A stretch of 5,250 nucleotides of DNA from UMGS363 sp051881815 (GTDB taxonomy: Bacteria; Bacillota; Clostridia; Oscillospirales; Ruminococcaceae): contig JBJEQP010000012.1 of the NCBI GenBank assembly GCA_051881815.1, positions 1-5,250 on the forward strand. The letters run 5' to 3'. The position numbers and the translations under genes were made by a program. The notes under the pieces are model-generated. The model was not told the DNA's origin. It searched no databases and saw only the letters and a program-made list of their open reading frames with translations. Below, one piece after another: positions 1-4,766 of this stretch. The first letter of the stretch is position 1. Each line of letters starts with the position of its first letter.

Positions 1-494
1 GGGATGCAGCTGCAAAAATCATCGCTGTAAAAGCTCAGCTTGATGAAGTAAAGGGCTTCTGCGACGGACTTAACAACTATACTTCGGGAGTATCCTCGGC
101 TTATGCAGGTGCGCAGAATGTTTACAATGGCACAATACAGCTTTCGCAGGGCGCGGATAAGCTGAAAGACGGAGCATCTGCTCTGAGAAGCGGCACAGCC
201 TCCCTATCTGACGGCATAATATCCCTTTCCAACGGCAGTATCCAAATGGCTGAGGGCATATCCGCATTAACAGAGGGTGCAGGAGCACTCAACGAGGGTC
301 TTATCCAATTCAACGATGAAGCTATACAAAAACTTGTTGATGCTGCAAACGGAGATCTCGGCGAACTGGTGGAGCGTCTTAACGCAGTATCGGACGCTGC
401 CGAAAGCTTCCGCAGCTATTCCGGCATTTCTGACGGAACAAAGGGCAGCGTTAAGTTTATTTTCCGCACTGATGAAATAACGAAAGCAGAGTAA
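1..494 (+). CDS. LxxG heptad-repeat protein, C-terminal part (YhgE/Pip- or MMPL-associated type)
   Basis: This is a partial gene, open at the left edge; 163 codons are visible and the stop is TAA at 492-494. Residues 47-99 of the visible part contain eight tandem seven-residue units of the form L-x-x-G-x-x-x (LSQG, LKDG, LRSG, LSDG, LSNG, MAEG, LTEG, LNEG), at about 141-319. Such repeats are known in Gram-positive YhgE/Pip proteins and in extracellular insertions of MMPL/RND- or FtsX-like permeases, where they form long helical stalks outside the membrane. No membrane segment is seen in the visible part. The tail ends in GSVKFIFRTD, which I associate from memory with the C-terminus of Clostridia permease proteins of this sort. 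The exact family is undecided because the N-terminal part is missing. It shares no apparent function with the mobility genes downstream and is probably chromosomal flank. Confidence 0.75.
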   Translation, partial: DAAAKIIAVKAQLDEVKGFCDGLNNYTSGVSSAYAGAQNVYNGTIQLSQGADKLKDGASALRSGTASLSDGIISLSNGSIQMAEGISALTEGAGALNEGLIQFNDEAIQKLVDAANGDLGELVERLNAVSDAAESFRSYSGISDGTKGSVKFIFRTDEITKAE

Positions 495-508
495 TAACGT
501 CATAATAT

Positions 509-550
509 TGCAAGGCAGACGATCTCGTAACACAGGTCGGCTGCTTTGCA
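509..550 (+). terminator. Possible terminator hairpin after the heptad-repeat gene
   Basis: The stop codon is followed 14 bases later by a long imperfect stem: 509-518 pairs with 541-550 (one G-U), then after a mismatch 520-524 pairs with 535-539. The loop is about 10 bases. The tail after the stem is only TTTAAT, so the U-tract is weak and the terminator call is tentative. Confidence 0.35.
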
Positions 551-614
551 TTTAATGATAATCACTTGTTTATTGTATAAGGAAAAGGATAAATGTTTTG
601 TTGCTTTGTTTTTA

Positions 615-819
615 GGGGGTGCAGGGGGAACGCCTGCCCCTCGGAGAGCGCCGGTACTTATGATATAGCCGCTTGCGGCGGTACCGACTGACCTTTGCGG
701 GGCAGTCGGCAATGTCATAAGTACTATGGCGTTAGTTGTGGCGCAGCCACGACTAAAACGGCGGCGAAGCCGCCTGTTCCGCTTTGCGACAGCAAAGCGT
801 ATAGCTCCCGACAGGGAGC
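615..819. repeat. Array of GC-rich hairpins in an intergenic region
   Basis: No ORF here looks like protein. The stretch is almost continuous inverted repeats: 617-625/633-640 (bulged T620); a forked structure in which 654-666 pairs with 712-724 and encloses GCCG hairpin 668-679 and hairpin 684-690/703-709; 733-742/746-755 (loop GCA, one G-U); 760-765/769-774 (loop GAA); 780-787/792-799 (loop GACA); 804-809/814-819 (loop GACA). The adjacent hairpins with 3-4 base loops are separated by only 4-5 bases. It may be a mosaic of extragenic palindromic repeats, common between genes in Clostridia, or a structured RNA. No protein partner or promoter is seen for it. Confidence 0.7.
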
Positions 820-822
820 AAA

Positions 823-872
823 ACAGCAGCCCCCGATACCGCATATAAAAATGTGGTATCGGGGGCTGCTGT
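823..872 (-). terminator. Terminator hairpin of the XRE repressor gene
   Basis: A perfect 18-bp stem pairs 823-840 with 855-872 and extends four more pairs (841-844 with 851-854, one G-U) to a six-base loop. On the minus strand it starts two bases after the repressor stop codon and leads into UUUU, so it is a plausible intrinsic terminator for that gene. The U-run is short. On the plus strand no T-run follows. Confidence 0.65.
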
Positions 873-874
873 CA

Positions 875-1384
875 TTATCTGCGCCACTTTCGCTCAGGCT
901 CGGACTTGCCGCAATTGTCGGAGGTAGCAGGAAAATTGAACATCCATTCATCGTATTCCTCTTTAGTGATAGTACCGTTCCGCAGCTCGATCCTGCGAAG
1001 CTGCCACTCCAGAAGAAACTCCTCAAGCAGATGATTGTGAAACTGTATAGCAGGGTGCGTCTGCTCCTTGAAGGTGTTATCGGGAACGGATACTATAGAA
1101 AAGTTGTTGGTGTGCCGCTTATCGGCTTCCATTTCGAGGTTGAAAAGCAGATGCAGGAAAGATGTGGTGTCCTCAAGGGTGGGTTCACGGAGCGAATCAA
1201 TGTTGACGTCCAGAATGTCCGCTATCTTGGTAAGCATATCAAGCTTGGGCGTTCTCGTGCCGCTCTCATATTGTGCAACACGGACATCGGCGGTATTTTC
1301 ATCGAAGCCTATCCTGAGTCCTAACTCTTTTTGTGTAAGCCCACGCATTTTACGGGCGTACTTGATTCTTTCGCCTACGGTCAT
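875..1384 (-). CDS. XRE/Cro-CI-type transcriptional repressor
   Basis: The protein has 169 residues. Residues 5-62 form a helix-turn-helix of the HTH_3/XRE family: GERIKYARKMRGLTQKELG (helices 1-2), then recognition helix around RVAQYESGTRTP (35-46) and KIADILDV (53-60). The loop between helices 2 and 3 is a few residues longer than in the phage prototypes. The C-terminal part (71-169) is acidic and aromatic-rich (for example EEYDEWMFNFP) with no motif I can name; it has no visible peptidase or LexA-type cleavage site. The start is fixed by GGAGGG (1391-1396 in plus coordinates) six bases upstream. It is divergent from the relaxase operon and shares a palindrome-rich control region with it, so it likely represses both directions. 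Its stop is followed at once by a strong hairpin. Confidence 0.88.
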   Translation of the reverse strand: MTVGERIKYARKMRGLTQKELGLRIGFDENTADVRVAQYESGTRTPKLDMLTKIADILDVNIDSLREPTLEDTTSFLHLLFNLEMEADKRHTNNFSIVSVPDNTFKEQTHPAIQFHNHLLEEFLLEWQLRRIELRNGTITKEEYDEWMFNFPATSDNCGKSEPERKWRR

Positions 1385-1405
1385 AGCAGTCCCTCCAAAA
1401 CTTGT

Positions 1406-1427
1406 ATATTAATCTGTTGATTAATAT
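1406..1427. promoter_or_regulatory. Perfect palindrome in the repressor leader
   Basis: Nine-base arms ATATTAATC and GATTAATAT surround TGTT. It lies just downstream of the predicted repressor transcription start (about 1430) and upstream of its ribosome site, a position suited to an autoregulatory operator or a leader hairpin. Binding by the XRE protein is inferred. Confidence 0.6.
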
Positions 1428-1436
1428 TATAAATAG

Positions 1437-1465
1437 ATTATATCACGAAAAACAATAATAGTCAA
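1437..1465 (-). promoter_or_regulatory. Sigma-A-type promoter of the XRE repressor
   Basis: On the minus strand, -35 TTGACT (1465-1460) and -10 TATAAT (1442-1437) are separated by exactly 17 bases. Transcription would start near 1430, giving a leader of about 45 bases before the start codon. Confidence 0.75.
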
Positions 1466-1480
1466 TAAGCTAAACAAAAA

Positions 1481-1503
1481 GGTTTGAGAAATTTTCGAAA
1501 ACC
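1481..1503. promoter_or_regulatory. 23-bp dyad between divergent promoters (operator candidate)
   Basis: The site reads as GGTTTnnGAAA, central T, TTTCnnAAACC: the two 11-base half-sites match at 9 positions. It sits between the two -35 boxes, two bases before the relaxase -35. Position and symmetry are what an XRE dimer operator controlling both promoters would show. Confidence 0.55.
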
Positions 1504-1505
1504 TA

Positions 1506-1534
1506 TTGACAAAAGTACCGGATAGGTGTATAAT
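1506..1534 (+). promoter_or_regulatory. Consensus sigma-A promoter of the relaxase operon
   Basis: TTGACA (1506-1511) and TATAAT (1529-1534), both perfect, are 17 bases apart. Transcription would start near 1541. A promoter this strong in a mobile element is expected to be held off by a repressor; the adjacent dyad and the divergent XRE gene fit that. Confidence 0.85.
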
Positions 1535-1559
1535 AACATAAACTAAACAATAATGTTAT
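1533..1559. promoter_or_regulatory. Inverted repeat over the relaxase transcription start
   Basis: ATAACAT (1533-1539) is repeated inverted as ATGTTAT (1553-1559), overlapping the -10 edge and predicted start. Between the arms is CTAAACAA (1543-1550), also present at 1470-1477. It may be a second operator; in AT-rich DNA chance is possible. Confidence 0.35.
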
Positions 1560-1598
1560 AGTTATAAACAATATAAAGTTAGATTTGGAGGTGTAAAG

Positions 1599-3098
1599 AT
1601 GAAAATCAAAAGAGCGTCATTATGTCAGGGCAAGGGGAGCTTGTCCCACAATTTGCGTCTGTTTACGGCGAATAATGTCGATAAGACCCGAACTAAGGAC
1701 AATATCGTGTTTATGAACATACCCCAGCAGGAGATGTACGAAAGGCTGTTCAGCGGCGCTGTCAGCGAGTATAACGCAAGGCAGAAGCGAAATGACCGAA
1801 AGATAACGGTAAGCTACTATGAGCATCAGTTCGGCAGGGGATATTCCCCGAATGTGGTCACGTCTGCGGATAAGCGCAAGAGCTTTTACGAGGACGTTGT
1901 GCAGATCGGCGATATGAAGGACACGGGTGTTGGCACTGTCGATGCTGAAACGGCAAAGGCTGTGCTGACCGAGTATATGAACGGCTTTGAACAGCGAAAT
2001 CCGAATTTCAAGGTGTTCTGTGCTGTGCTTCATATGGACGAGGCAACGCCGCATCTGCACATTGATTATGTTCCCATCGGTCACTATTCAAGAGGTATTC
2101 CCGTTCAGAACGGTATCGCACAGGCATTGTCCGAAATGGGCTTCGGTGTCGGAAAAAATGCTATTGCACGTTGGCGGCAGTCGGAATATGAAGTCTTGAA
2201 AAGTATCTGTGAAAGATACGATATTGAGCTTGCCCCGCCGAAAAAGTCGGTGGGGAGCAAGTCCGTTGAGCTGTATAAGGAAGAAAAACGGCTTGAAGAA
2301 AAGATTGAAAAGCTTCGTGAAATGGAGCTTGCTGCTGACAGCACCGAGGTTCCTTACAAGAAGCGGCTTATCGGCGGTGGATATATTCTGACCGAACAGG
2401 AATATGCGGAGTTTTCGGCAGAAAAGAAGGCTGTTTCCGTTCAGAGGGTAGATGCTGAACGAAAGGTGATGGAAGCGGAAGAAATCGTAAGGCAGACCGA
2501 ATCCAGAATACTTGTTCTGTCGGAGCGTGAGGACGCTTTTGAGAAAAAGAAAGATACCGAAGAAGAGGAAATTTGGGAGAAAAAGCAGCAGACAGATGTT
2601 GCTTTGTGGAATGCCCAGCGTTCCGAAAGGCGTGCGGAGGAGCTTGTCAGAGAACAGCAGGAGATAAATGATGTTCTTAGCGATACAAAGGCTCAGCTGC
2701 GCAGGGTTACGGCTGAAAATGACCGCAACAAAGCATATAGATACGAAAATGATCGGCTTAAAAAAGAAATAGCCGATACCGATAAAAAGCACAAAGAAGA
2801 AGTCGAGAAATATTCCGCAAAGATAAAAACTCTCACCGAAGATGTTGCTGACAGAGAAAGAATCATTTCTGAACAGAAATCGGGAATTTCCGAGCTTGAA
2901 GCACAGATTACGGAAAAGGACACCATAATCAATAAAAACAAAGATACTATAAAAACGTGGGAAGGTCTTTATGATAATGCCTGTGCTGTGGGTGAATACG
3001 CCTGCAGAAAGCTCGGTCGGGATTTTGACCGTTGTCTGGATATGAAGATAGATAATTACCGGTTATCATATATTTTCGGTGATGAACGGAGCAGATAA
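1599..3098 (+). CDS. mob: MobV-family relaxase (Mob_Pre, plasmid mobilization/recombination protein)
   Basis: This 499-residue protein would nick the element's oriT and lead the single strand into a recipient cell. The N-terminus carries the Mob_Pre signature: H17-N-L-R20, aligning with HNER of pMV158 MobM, whose His22 is the reported catalytic residue; then NNVDKTRTKDN (25-35). The metal-binding triad is clear at 145-159: H145-M-D-E-A-T-P-H152-L-H154 followed by VP, close to HLDESTPHMH of MobM. From about residue 226 to 460 the protein is a long charged coiled coil rich in E, K, R and Q, expected for this family and possibly used for dimerization or coupling. The start has GGAGGTG (1587-1593) five bases upstream. 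It heads an operon with the CHC2 gene, 23 bases downstream. The domain looks complete, with no frameshift. Confidence 0.93.
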   Translation: MKIKRASLCQGKGSLSHNLRLFTANNVDKTRTKDNIVFMNIPQQEMYERLFSGAVSEYNARQKRNDRKITVSYYEHQFGRGYSPNVVTSADKRKSFYEDVVQIGDMKDTGVGTVDAETAKAVLTEYMNGFEQRNPNFKVFCAVLHMDEATPHLHIDYVPIGHYSRGIPVQNGIAQALSEMGFGVGKNAIARWRQSEYEVLKSICERYDIELAPPKKSVGSKSVELYKEEKRLEEKIEKLREMELAADSTEVPYKKRLIGGGYILTEQEYAEFSAEKKAVSVQRVDAERKVMEAEEIVRQTESRILVLSEREDAFEKKKDTEEEEIWEKKQQTDVALWNAQRSERRAEELVREQQEINDVLSDTKAQLRRVTAENDRNKAYRYENDRLKKEIADTDKKHKEEVEKYSAKIKTLTEDVADRERIISEQKSGISELEAQITEKDTIINKNKDTIKTWEGLYDNACAVGEYACRKLGRDFDRCLDMKIDNYRLSYIFGDERSR

Positions 3099-3121
3099 AG
3101 AGAGAAAAGAGAGGATAAAGT

Positions 3122-3754
3122 ATGACAACATTTGAGATCATTAAAGAAAGGGTGACAGTGCCCCAAGCCGCCGCATACTACGGGATAACTTCCCGTAACG
3201 GTATGTGCTGTTGTTTTGAACATACCGACAAGCACCCGTCAATGAAGCTGTATGAGAAAAATTATCATTGCTTCGGCTGCGGTGCGCACGGTGATGTTAT
3301 TGCTCTTGTGGCAAACATTTTAGGCATTTCTATGATTGAAGCCGCAAAGCGTATCAATGCGGATTTCGGGCTTGGTATTGATATGGACAAGCCCGTTGAC
3401 CGCAGCGATATTATTATGATTCATCGCAAAAGGCAGGAAGAACAGGACTATGCCGAATGGGAGAATCACGCTTTTGCTGTGCTGTCGGTATATCACAAAC
3501 TGCTGCTTGAATGGCGGAGCAATGCTCCCGAATCGGCAGATGATATTCCGGACAAGCACTTTGTGGAGAGCATAAACACGCTTGATTATTGCGAGTACAT
3601 ATTTGATAGTTTCCTTAATGGAAACAAGGAAGAGCGTCTGCATATGAAAAGGGAGGTGGAATGCTTTGAGCAGAGAATTTACGCATACAGACGAGAGTGC
3701 ATTACCTGTGTGGCTGGGGGAAAAGGAAAAGATAAACGAACCGCTGTTCTGTGA
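3122..3754 (+). CDS. CHC2 zinc-finger protein (DnaG-type primase zinc domain only)
   Basis: The 210-residue protein starts with the zinc-binding domain of bacterial primases. Residues 31-34 (CFEH) give the C-x2-H half and 50-53 (CFGC) the C-x2-C half, followed by GAHGDVI, a very typical DnaG sequence. HPSM (38-41) matches the TPSF-like turn. The catalytic TOPRIM domain of DnaG is absent; the rest is charged and helical with no motif I recognise. Stand-alone CHC2 proteins are common beside relaxases in Clostridia elements and may act with a separate replication ATPase, or help copy the transferred strand. RBS AGAGGA (3110-3115) is six bases before the ATG. The last 89 bases overlap the next ORF in another frame, and its C-terminal tail (GGKGKDKRTAVL) looks less protein-like than that ORF, so a frameshift near 3660 is possible. 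Confidence 0.88.
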   Translation: MTTFEIIKERVTVPQAAAYYGITSRNGMCCCFEHTDKHPSMKLYEKNYHCFGCGAHGDVIALVANILGISMIEAAKRINADFGLGIDMDKPVDRSDIIMIHRKRQEEQDYAEWENHAFAVLSVYHKLLLEWRSNAPESADDIPDKHFVESINTLDYCEYIFDSFLNGNKEERLHMKREVECFEQRIYAYRRECITCVAGGKGKDKRTAVL

Positions 3755-3806
3755 AGAGTTGCTTAAAGACAAACTGAAAACAGACGGAACGTTAATCCCT
3801 GAATGA
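3666..3806 (+). CDS. 46-codon ORF with TTG start, possible truncated replication protein
   Basis: This ORF overlaps the end of the CHC2 gene. GGAGGTG at 3652-3658 lies seven bases before TTG at 3666; the stop is TGA at 3804-3806. The product begins LSREFTHTDESALPVWLGEK and continues KINEPLFCEELLKDKLKTDG, well balanced in composition. From memory, phrases like 'PVW..., INE.LFC.EF' occur near the start of long D5/VapE-like primase-helicase proteins found directly after CHC2 genes in related elements. If so, this is the short N-terminal remnant of such a gene, cut off at TGA. It might also be a genuine small protein or the frameshifted C-terminal end of the CHC2 protein. The family assignment is a weak inference; coding by the ORF is better supported. 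Confidence 0.5.
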   Translation: MSREFTHTDESALPVWLGEKEKINEPLFCEELLKDKLKTDGTLIPE

Positions 3807-3881
3807 GGTTATATTAGCGGCTGGGTAACGTTTATCTGATTGAAAATTGGAATGTGTTTCACCTACAAAATCATAATTTGG

Positions 3882-4121
3882 TTATTCAGTCCATCGTGTA
3901 GTGCAAAAGCCTTCTGACCAGTTTGTCGTTCCATCTATCTCGTATTCATCAATTACAAAGCAGTCCAACGGATAATCTTTAAAACCATCTAAAGTTTTGT
4001 ATTTTTCAATAGTGTGATTTGCTTTTTCGACAGAAGAAAAAACACCAATCAATTTTTCATCATCATGCGCTCCGAAATCATCAGTTAGTTCGTGTGTATG
4101 CCATAACAAATATATTTTCAT
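3882..4121 (-). CDS. DUF7336-like small protein, probable cargo gene
   Basis: The 79-residue protein begins MKIYLLWHTHELTDDFGAHD and contains KLIGVFSSVEKA (23-34), DCFVIDEYEID (53-63) and NWSEGF (67-72). This pattern (hydrophobic start, W-H-x-x-E-L, GVFSS-EKA, F-x-I-D-E-Y-x-I/L-D, W-x-E-G-F) matches my memory of the small DUF7336 family, whose function is unknown. An upstream in-frame extension to 4301 is open but reads unlike protein and runs through the promoter. ATG at 4121 is preferred because AAGGA (4134-4130) lies eight bases upstream; ATG at 4130 would have no spacing. It points against the relaxase operon, converges on it with about 75 bases between, and has its own promoter. No convincing terminator is seen downstream. 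Confidence 0.75.
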   Translation of the reverse strand: MKIYLLWHTHELTDDFGAHDDEKLIGVFSSVEKANHTIEKYKTLDGFKDYPLDCFVIDEYEIDGTTNWSEGFCTTRWTE

Positions 4122-4178
4122 TGCTTTCATCCTTACAAATTCCGATATTCCGAGAAGTTTTGCTGCCCGATTTATTCC

Positions 4179-4207
4179 ATTATACTCCAAAGCGGAAATT
4201 AAGTCAA
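4179..4207 (-). promoter_or_regulatory. Sigma-A-type promoter of the DUF7336-like gene
   Basis: On the minus strand TTGACT (4207-4202) and TATAAT (4184-4179) are 17 bases apart. The start would be near 4172, giving a leader of about 50 bases. It supports ATG 4121 as the start, since the longer frame would begin upstream of the promoter. Confidence 0.75.
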
Positions 4208-4252
4208 GGATCAAAAAATCATATTTGAGATTACAAAGGTATACGGACAAGC

Positions 4253-4343
4253 TACACTCCATTCGTTGCTTAAATACACGCCGAACACACGGCACATACA
4301 CACCCTGAATGACGTATTATAGCCATTTACACGCCTACACACC
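4253..4343 (-). repeat. Left array of TACACNCC boxes
   Basis: Boxes on the plus strand: TACACTCC 4253-4260, TACACGCC 4275-4282, a degenerate AACACACG 4284-4291, TACACACC 4297-4304, TACACGCC 4328-4335 and TACACACC 4336-4343. The last two abut and form one arm of a 17-bp perfect inverted repeat (4327-4343 with 4583-4599). A related TACACGGA is at 4359-4366, over the ribosome site of the 55-residue gene. The stretch between the DUF7336 promoter and the small gene is otherwise non-coding. Confidence 0.8.
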
Positions 4344-4376
4344 ACTTTTTTGATTCTATACACGGAGGTGAGATTT

Positions 4377-4544
4377 ATGGTTATTGAGCTTAACAGAAAA
4401 ACAGAATACAGCATTCCCGAGGAACAGCTCAATTCTCTTGCTATGAGCTTTTACTATGCAATGCTTGAGTATTTTCAGTCCGAAAAGGGACAGGCTGAGT
4501 ATGCGGAGTTTCTTGAAATGCAGACCGAAAAGCAGGCTGCATAA
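4377..4544 (+). CDS. Small 55-residue protein, unknown function
   Basis: The ATG at 4377 has GGAGGTG (4364-4370) six bases upstream, an excellent ribosome site, so the gene is credible despite its size. A TTG at 4350 in the same frame has no ribosome site and is not favoured. The product (MVIELNRKTEYSIPEEQLNS at the start, then SFYYAMLEYFQSEKGQAEYA) is acidic and predicted helical, with no cysteines or membrane segment. I recall small acidic ORFs of this look (helix, then E-x-x-x-x-E/F-x-x-W/F-x-x) just upstream of large serine recombinase genes in Clostridia elements, but know no function. It lies exactly in the middle of the two mirrored box arrays and 222 bases before the recombinase. Possible roles include recombination directionality factor or regulator; both are guesses. 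No clear promoter was found upstream. Confidence 0.75.
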   Translation: MVIELNRKTEYSIPEEQLNSLAMSFYYAMLEYFQSEKGQAEYAEFLEMQTEKQAA

Positions 4545-4582
4545 TTTATATTTCAATATATTATATATGAATTTCATTTTTA

Positions 4583-4661
4583 GGTGTGTAGGCGTGTAAC
4601 ACTTTATTTATAGGCATTTAAGGTGTGTATTTGGGTGTGTAATCGGAGTGTGAGATGTGTA
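4583..4661 (+). repeat. Right array of GGNGTGTA boxes
   Basis: Boxes: GGTGTGTA 4583-4590, GGCGTGTA 4591-4598, GGTGTGTA 4622-4629, GGTGTGTA 4634-4641, GGAGTGTG 4645-4652, GATGTGTA 4654-4661. They are reverse complements of the left boxes. Measured from the inner box outward, offsets are 0, 8, 39, 51, 62, 71 here, against 0, 8, 39, 52, 61, 83 on the left. The array ends just before the recombinase promoter. Confidence 0.8.
4599..4632 (+). other. Candidate MobV-type origin of transfer (oriT)
   Basis: ACACTTTA (4599-4606) pairs with TAAGGTGT (4619-4626; one G-U), leaving a 12-base loop, and the stem's 3' side runs straight into GTGTG|TATTT. In pMV158, as I remember it, the relaxase site starts ACACTTTAT, forms a stem and is nicked in TAGTGTG|TTA. 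Here the equivalent nick would fall between 4627 and 4628. The presence of a MobV relaxase in the window makes this plausible, but the same bases are also part of the repeated box array, so the likeness could be incidental. Confidence 0.4.
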
Positions 4662-4680
4662 GAAATAATATTGAATTTAC

Positions 4681-4721
4681 CGCTTTAAAGCGTTGACAAG
4701 CAGACTGAAATATGATATACT
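4681..4721 (+). promoter_or_regulatory. Recombinase promoter with adjacent 12-bp palindrome
   Basis: TTGACA (4693-4698) and TATACT (4716-4721) are 17 bases apart, with TG at 4713-4714 giving an extended -10. The perfect palindrome CGCTTTAAAGCG (4681-4692) ends directly against the -35 box, so a protein bound there could control the polymerase. Start of transcription is expected near 4728. Confidence 0.8.
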
Positions 4722-4766
4722 GATTATGATAAAAAACGCAAATTCAAACGAAATGGAGGAATGAAA

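Noticed and set aside
695..1324. A 209-codon plus-strand open frame antisense to the repressor
   Set aside because: It starts inside the hairpin array, has no ribosome site and runs opposite the clear XRE gene; composition is not protein-like.
1560..1582. oriT directly upstream of the relaxase, from an AATATAAAGT match to pMV158
   Set aside because: The match is short and AT-rich and the GTGTG nick motif is missing; the candidate at 4599-4632 is better.
2088..2792. A long minus-strand open frame (234 codons) inside the relaxase gene
   Set aside because: It is the reverse shadow of the coiled-coil codons of the relaxase, giving a Phe/Leu-rich product with no ribosome site.
3664..3670. prfB-like CTT-TGA programmed frameshift site
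   Set aside because: CTT TGA is not in the frame of the CHC2 gene, so it would not join the two overlapping frames.
4122..4301. Upstream extension of the DUF7336-like gene
   Set aside because: The added residues read unlike protein and would start upstream of the predicted promoter; ATG 4121 has the better ribosome site.
4553..4572. AT-rich near-palindrome after the 55-residue gene as a terminator
   Set aside because: The stem is nearly all A-T with a bulge; too weak to call, although a short T-run follows.
4253..4661. CRISPR array
   Set aside because: The repeated unit is only 8 bp, spacing is irregular, the two halves are inverted and a gene lies between them; no cas gene is seen.
4253..4661. 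Small transposon or MITE with the arrays as terminal repeats
   Set aside because: No target-site duplication could be seen at either outer edge and no transposase is encoded; kept only as one possible reading of the arrays.
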